This document shows, piece by piece, positions 59,922 through 64,000 of a stretch of 64,000 bases of DNA. A model generated the notes under the pieces. That model had not been told where the DNA came from. It saw only the letters and a program-made list of their open reading frames with translations, and made no database searches. Position numbers and translations under genes: made by a program. The stretch is from Streptomyces cynarae. Its GTDB lineage: Bacteria; Actinomycetota; Actinomycetes; Streptomycetales; Streptomycetaceae. Numbering within the stretch: the first letter of the stretch is position 1; each line of letters begins with the position of its first letter. Location: positions 8,648,001 through 8,712,000 of the forward strand of contig NZ_CP106793.1 in assembly GCF_025642135.1 (NCBI RefSeq), in the 5' to 3' direction.

Positions 59922-61223
59922 ATGGGCCGAGTGAATGAGCCGCCGCAATTGCCGGGAGGCAGCTTCGCGGCCTGGAGCCGCGACCGGCTGGCACTGGCGC
60001 GCCGTGGCGCTGACGAGTGCGGGGACGTGTGGCAGCTGGAGTCCGGTGTCTACGTAGCCGCTACGGCCGGGGTGTGTGAAGCGGTCCTGCGCCGCGCGCA
60101 GGACTTCCCCAAGCCGTCCTCGCCTCTCTTCCCGCCGTTGAAGCGGACCGGCGGAGCGCCGACGCCCGAGGAACGGGTGCATGCTCGCGCCGCCCGCATG
60201 CGCGGACTGCGCCCACAGGCGGTTGCGGACCGGATCGGTGAGATTGCGCCCGGGACCGCTCGATTTGCTGATCAGTGGCCCACGGGCCGGGACGTCGAGA
60301 TTCTGCCCATGGTCCGGCCCGTCCTGGCAGAGATCGGCGTGCGCTACCTCTTCTCCGACGACGCTGCTGCCCTGCTGCCCTTCGCCTGGCAGCTCTTCGT
60401 GGCCCGGGAGGTGCTCGTACGCCCCTCGCACTGGGTGTGGCCGCGCTGGGTCCCCACACCGGCACGGCGGTTCCGCACACGGCGGCAAGTCGCCTTCACC
60501 AACGCTTTGCGGTCCATCGTCCGGCGGCGCCGTTCATCGGGCCAGTTCGGTGACGACGTGCTGGGACAGATGCTCCGGCCCTCCTCCCGCTACGGCCCGC
60601 TGTCGGAAGAAGCCGTCCTGGACACTCTCCCCGGAATCACCGTCGCCACCTTCGAGACACCCTCCCGGGCAGCCGGATGGATCTTGCTCCACCTGGCCCG
60701 ATACGCCCAGGCCGCGGACCGCGTCGCGGCCGAAGCCGCCCTGCTGCCCGCCGACCCGGCAACGACGACCAGCACCCACCTCGACAACCTGCAATACACC
60801 CAGGCGCTGGTACGCGAAGTGCTCCGACTGCACCCCCCGAGCTGGCTGCTCACCCGGCGCGCCCCGCGACAGACTCAGCTCGCCGACTACACCATCGACG
60901 CCGGATCCACCGTTCTCGTCTGCCCCTACACCGCCCACCGCGACGCACGGGAACACCCCGAACCAGACCGGTTCCGGCCCGAACGCTGGCTCGACGATTC
61001 GGGCTCGTCGGCGAAACCCGGGGTCTTCCTCGGCTTCGGTACCGGGCCGCACGGCTGCGAGGGAGCCGCCCTGGCCATGGCCATGCTCACGCTCATGACC
61101 GCGCAGACAGCCCGCCGATACCACTTGAGCGAGCCGCCCGGTGCGGAACCCGGCTACCGGGTCACCACCTTCGAAGGTCTCGCAACCGCCGGCCTGCACC
61201 TGCGTGCCACCTTGCGCGGCTGA
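59922..61223 (+). CDS. Cytochrome P450 monooxygenase
   Basis: A 433-residue soluble P450. The I-helix acid-alcohol pair is in VATFETPSRA (Glu245-Thr246), the K-helix ExxR is Glu299-Val-Leu-Arg302, and PERW-type FRPERW is at 351-356. The haem loop FGTGPHGCEGAALA has the thiolate Cys379. AGGGGC precedes the ATG. The His before the Cys-Glu and the VLV-type substrate loop resemble class II-like actinobacterial P450s rather than macrolide hydroxylases. It directly follows the 32-residue peptide gene, so peptide cross-linking is an attractive role. Small-molecule oxidation cannot be excluded. A ferredoxin-reductase pair lies 1.1 kb downstream. Confidence 0.95.
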   Translation: MGRVNEPPQLPGGSFAAWSRDRLALARRGADECGDVWQLESGVYVAATAGVCEAVLRRAQDFPKPSSPLFPPLKRTGGAPTPEERVHARAARMRGLRPQAVADRIGEIAPGTARFADQWPTGRDVEILPMVRPVLAEIGVRYLFSDDAAALLPFAWQLFVAREVLVRPSHWVWPRWVPTPARRFRTRRQVAFTNALRSIVRRRRSSGQFGDDVLGQMLRPSSRYGPLSEEAVLDTLPGITVATFETPSRAAGWILLHLARYAQAADRVAAEAALLPADPATTTSTHLDNLQYTQALVREVLRLHPPSWLLTRRAPRQTQLADYTIDAGSTVLVCPYTAHRDAREHPEPDRFRPERWLDDSGSSAKPGVFLGFGTGPHGCEGAALAMAMLTLMTAQTARRYHLSEPPGAEPGYRVTTFEGLATAGLHLRATLRG

Positions 61224-61319
61224 GGGCAGTCCTACTTTCGGTGGCAGGCCGCCTCCATCCGCGAACAACGAACGTCGATCAAGTCCGAGTGCCGTTCCAC
61301 ACGCGCTCGGATCACCGGC

Positions 61320-61877
61320 TCATGGTTCGCACATCGTGTGTCGCCGGTCGAACTCGGTGACGAGCATGCCCATCATGACGAGGTCGTGGTGCCGGCCAGC
61401 GAAGAAAACGTGTTCCCGCAAGCGCCCCTCCTCGGTGAAGCCGAGCCCACGAAACAGTGCCAGCGATGCCTCGTTGTGGGCCAAAACCGCCGCCAGGCAT
61501 TTGTGATAGCGCCGCTCAGCGAACATGAAGCGCAGCAGCAGCACCACGGCTTCCGTCGCGTAGCCCTTGCGCCGGTGGCCGGCGCTGATGGTGATATCGA
61601 ACTCGAACCAGCCTGAGTGAGGGCCGGTGCGATGTGAGCCGACCGCGCCGACCAGCTCTCCCGTGGCCGTCGCCTCGACCGCCAACCGGAAGCGGTCGTC
61701 ATCGCACTCGGCAACGGCCTGCTCCTTCGCCCAGGCACGGTAGCTCTCGGTAGACCTCGGCAGATCCAGCCGGCCCGCTCGCGGCCCGTCATCGTCGGCG
61801 AAACGCGCGAACGCCGCCCAGTCGTCGGGCTCGACAGCGCGCAGGCGTACCCGATTACCGGTCCAGGACGATGCCAT
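61320..61877 (-). CDS. GNAT family N-acetyltransferase (RimJ/RimL-like)
   Basis: A 185-residue enzyme. LRAVEPDDWAAFARFADDDG starts the fold. The acetyl-CoA pyrophosphate loop reads ISAGHRRKGYATEAVVLLLRF (Q/RxxGxG/A variant RRKGYA), followed by AAVLAHNEASLALFRGLGFTEEGRLREH as in RimJ/RimL and spermidine-type acetyltransferases. It points against the P450 and ferredoxin genes, so it is not in their operon. The substrate, an amine or a protein N-terminus, is unknown. Confidence 0.92.
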   Translation of the reverse strand: MASSWTGNRVRLRAVEPDDWAAFARFADDDGPRAGRLDLPRSTESYRAWAKEQAVAECDDDRFRLAVEATATGELVGAVGSHRTGPHSGWFEFDITISAGHRRKGYATEAVVLLLRFMFAERRYHKCLAAVLAHNEASLALFRGLGFTEEGRLREHVFFAGRHHDLVMMGMLVTEFDRRHTMCEP

Positions 61878-62363
61878 GCCCTATTTGATCACGCTGCTGT
61901 GCGCCCGAGGCCGACAGGCACGCCGAGGCAGGCGTTGCCCGCCGTGCTCCGTCTCACCGCTGATCGTCGTCCTCGTCCGGAGCGGCGGGGTCGTGCAGCG
62001 GACCTCTACAGTGCCGCGTACGCCGCTGTCCAGCGTCGTTGCGTCGGACTCACCGGTATCCGTGCCGCTGTTACGCTGGTTTTGTGACGCGTTCCGGCCC
62101 AGCGTGCCATATGGGTCCACCGAAACGGCAATCCAAAAGAGCGCCGCTTGCGTAACCAAAAAGCAGCCCCACCAGGGATACGTCCCTGGTCACGCGCCGA
62201 TCGCCTGAGTCACGATGATCAATTCTTTCCATGGGGACCCGGGCGAGCGTGGTGATCCTGCTCGCGCTTCGCAGTGATGGGCAGCGGCCGGGACCTCCGT
62301 CGTTGCGCGCCGTAGTGGCGCCGGCTTGAGGGTCTGCAGCTCCCACTCCCTGTGGAGGCCGGG
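61878..62363. other. Divergent intergenic region
   Basis: A stretch of 486 bp between the leftward GNAT and rightward ferredoxin genes. A 62-codon forward frame (61899-62087) is Arg/Pro-rich with no motif and is not called. Promoters for both sides must lie here, and no clear operator was seen. Confidence 0.35.
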
Positions 62364-62591
62364 GTGAAAGTTGTCGTTGATCTTTCCCGATGCAAGGGGT
62401 ATGCGCAGTGCGCGTTCCTGGCTCCGGAGGCGTTCCGGATGCACGGTGAGGAAGCGCTCATGTACGACCCGAACCCCGATGACGTCTGGCGCGACCAGGT
62501 GCTACGCGCCGCTGCGGCGTGCCCGGTCCAGGCGATCCTGGTCGACCGGCTGGAGGCACGGCACGCACCGGCGGAGGCGTCGCCGTCATGA
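62364..62591 (+). CDS. [3Fe-4S]-type ferredoxin (CX2YX2C) for a P450
   Basis: A 75-residue ferredoxin with GGAGG six bases before the GTG. Cys10, Cys16 and Cys53-Pro54 are the three cluster ligands. The position that would be the fourth Cys of a 4Fe ferredoxin is Tyr13 (RCKGYAQC), giving the CX2YX2C...CP motif of single-cluster ferredoxins that serve bacterial P450s. The acidic DPNPDDVW region is typical. Its stop overlaps the reductase start (ATGA), so the two form a coupled electron-transfer module. The partner P450 could be the one upstream or one beyond the window. Confidence 0.93.
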   Translation: MKVVVDLSRCKGYAQCAFLAPEAFRMHGEEALMYDPNPDDVWRDQVLRAAAACPVQAILVDRLEARHAPAEASPS

Positions 62592-64000
62592 CCAGTGCCG
62601 ACAACCTGCGTGCGTTCAAGCGCGATGGCCGCATCGTGGTCGTCGGGGCTTCGCTGGCGGGGCTGCGGGCCGCGGAGGCTCTACGGGGGGAGGGTTTCAC
62701 CGGATCGTTGACCATGATCGGTGACGAGTTGGGCGGGCCCTACGACCGGCCTCCCCTGTCCAAGCAAGTACTGAACGGGTGGGTGCCGGCCAGGGGCACC
62801 ACTTTGCCCCGCCGTCGTGACATCGACGCGGAGTGGCTGCTGGGCGTGCCCGCCAGCGGGCTGGACCTCGCGACGAACCACGTGCGTCTCGCCGACGGAC
62901 GCGAGGTTCCCTTCGACCGGGTGCTGATCTCTACCGGGGTACGGGCCCGGCCGTGGTTCGTCGAGTCCGAGGCTGCCCTGGACGGAGTGTTCGTCGTACG
63001 TACGCGCGAGCATGCCGAGAGCCTGCAGCGGGCCCTCGCCGCCGGGCCTTCCCGCGTTCTGGTAATCGGTGCGGGATTCACCGGCTCCGAGATCGCCTCC
63101 GTCTGCCGCGAGCGGGACATCCCGGTGACCGTCGTCGAAGTCGGGGCGGCCCCGCTGGCCGGGGCGCTGGGTGCCGTGATCGGTGAGGTCGCGGCGGACC
63201 TGCAGCGCGCTCACGGCGTCGACCTGCGGTGCGGTGTCAAGGTCACCCGGCTTGAGGGCGACGTGCAGGGACGGTTTCGCCGTGCTCACTTCGACGACGG
63301 CAGTACGGTCGATGCCGATGTGGCGGTGGTGGCACTCGGGAGCATCCGCAACACCGAGTGGCTACGGGATTCGGGACTGGCGGCGGGCGTGTGGGGAATC
63401 ACCTGCGACACGGGCTGCCGCGCCCTCGACATCAACGGCCGCGTCGCTGATGACGTCTTCGCCGCGGGAGACGTGGCACGTTGCCCGAACCCCATCTACG
63501 ATTCCCGGCTCATCGCACAGGAGCACTGGGCCAACGCCGTGGAACAGGCCGAGGTCGCGGCACACAACATGGTCAGCGCCCAGGCGGACCGCCGGCCCCA
63601 CCTGTCCATCCCGCTGTTCTGGTCGATCCAGTTCGGCGTCAACATCAAGTCCGTCGGCGTGCCGACCTTCGCCGACGAGGTGGTCGTCACCCAGGGATCG
63701 CTGGACGACCACCGTTTCGTCACGGCATATGGCTATCGGGGCCGCGTCACGGCTGCCGTGAGCTTCAACAACGGCAAGTGGCTGGACCACTACCGACGGC
63801 TGATCGAGACGGCCGCACCTTTCCCGCCCCGCTGCCCCACGCCGGACCAGCCGTCCGACACGAAACCGGTGCCCGTCGACTTCCCCGGCCCCGCCCTGCT
63901 CGCGCCGGGCGCCACGGTGGTCGTCACAGGCCATGCCCCGGGTGAGCGCCGGGCCACGGCCGTGCACCAGCATCGACAGGAGGAAGGCCGGACGACCACG
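62588..64000 (+). CDS. FAD-dependent ferredoxin reductase (3' partial)
   Basis: The frame is open to the right edge, with 471 codons visible. Two dinucleotide folds are clear: IVVVGASLAGLRAAEALRGE (FAD, about 17) and VLVIGAGFTGSEIASV (NAD(P)H, about 158). The flavin ATG motif is VLISTGVRARPW, and DDVFAAGDVARCPN is the C-terminal FAD motif. The protein resembles P450-type ferredoxin reductases (putidaredoxin reductase-like), usually 400-460 residues. It may be slightly extended, or the stop lies just outside. An AGGAGG near the right edge hints at another gene following. Confidence 0.93.
   Translation, partial: MTSADNLRAFKRDGRIVVVGASLAGLRAAEALRGEGFTGSLTMIGDELGGPYDRPPLSKQVLNGWVPARGTTLPRRRDIDAEWLLGVPASGLDLATNHVRLADGREVPFDRVLISTGVRARPWFVESEAALDGVFVVRTREHAESLQRALAAGPSRVLVIGAGFTGSEIASVCRERDIPVTVVEVGAAPLAGALGAVIGEVAADLQRAHGVDLRCGVKVTRLEGDVQGRFRRAHFDDGSTVDADVAVVALGSIRNTEWLRDSGLAAGVWGITCDTGCRALDINGRVADDVFAAGDVARCPNPIYDSRLIAQEHWANAVEQAEVAAHNMVSAQADRRPHLSIPLFWSIQFGVNIKSVGVPTFADEVVVTQGSLDDHRFVTAYGYRGRVTAAVSFNNGKWLDHYRRLIETAAPFPPRCPTPDQPSDTKPVPVDFPGPALLAPGATVVVTGHAPGERRATAVHQHRQEEGRTTT

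Noticed and set aside
61899..62087. 62-codon Arg/Pro-rich forward frame upstream of the ferredoxin
   Set aside because: Composition is what random GC-rich DNA gives; no ribosome site and no motif.
59922..62591. One operon from the P450 through ferredoxin and reductase
   Set aside because: A GNAT gene on the opposite strand and a 486-bp divergent gap separate them, so a single transcript is unlikely.

Overview
The window is high-GC (about 70 %) actinobacterial DNA. Third-codon positions are almost always G or C, GTG starts are common, and the gene families point to Streptomyces or a close relative: DUF5996, DUF6529, MmyB-type XRE regulators, mycothiol-dependent isomerase-like proteins, PAS-SpoIIE phosphatases and IS21/IS5 remnants. 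No rRNA, tRNA or CRISPR was seen. The gene content is accessory. There are many small regulator-plus-enzyme pairs, and an unusually high number of decayed genes and transposase fragments. This is typical of a chromosome arm rather than the conserved core.

Layout. 1-3 kb: three overlapping genes (DUF2064 sugar-nucleotide-type transferase, methyltransferase, GT-C membrane glycosyltransferase) form the end of an operon that begins outside the window. 3-7 kb: an unknown protein, an amidohydrolase behind a perfect palindrome, a translationally coupled MarR pair with an obvious operator, and a GlsB/YeaQ stress protein. 8-16 kb: Sua5/TsaC, SDR-MerR, PNPOx-like, RBBP9-like hydrolase divergent from Lrp/AsnC, NAD(P)H quinone reductase divergent from an XRE regulator, and DUF5996. 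16-29 kb: small enzymes and regulators, two SUKH-type or SUKH-like genes and a YdeI-like bacteriocin-protection gene, a SgcJ/EcaC gene divergent from MarR, and a TetR divergent from an FAD monooxygenase with two clear operators, mixed with IS256, IS5 and Tn3 debris. 30-38 kb: a secreted GH95-like enzyme with a ricin-type lectin tail, a TetR plus two alpha/beta hydrolases, a PAS-SpoIIE phosphatase and a beta-carbonic anhydrase. 38.7-39.6 kb: a SpoIIE gene broken into two opposed pieces and a decayed NTF2-like gene.

40-51 kb: a GlxA-type regulator, a TDT/TehA-type anion transporter, the ruins of a DXP synthase gene, a short (E1-only) 2-oxoglutarate dehydrogenase paralogue and a MarR regulator. 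The two long divergent intergenic regions of this block share inverted copies of one ATCAGGACATCG-type motif, which suggests common control. KatG follows, boxed in by IS21 and IS5 remnants, then a VOC protein and a truncated IS5 transposase. 51-57 kb: an AdiA-like Orn/Lys/Arg decarboxylase and an XRE regulator divergent from an MFS drug exporter. 57-59.5 kb: transposon debris, a cupredoxin fragment, a membrane protein and a frameshifted DUF6529 gene.

59.6-64 kb holds the most interesting candidate. A 32-codon gene with a good ribosome site and strong coding bias ends in an aromatic-rich segment (Tyr, Tyr, His, Trp, His). It is followed, after a small hairpin, by a cytochrome P450. This is the architecture of P450-modified ribosomal peptides. 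A CX2YX2C ferredoxin overlaps an FAD ferredoxin reductase that runs off the window end, so redox partners are close by. The peptide product is an inference, not something the sequence proves.
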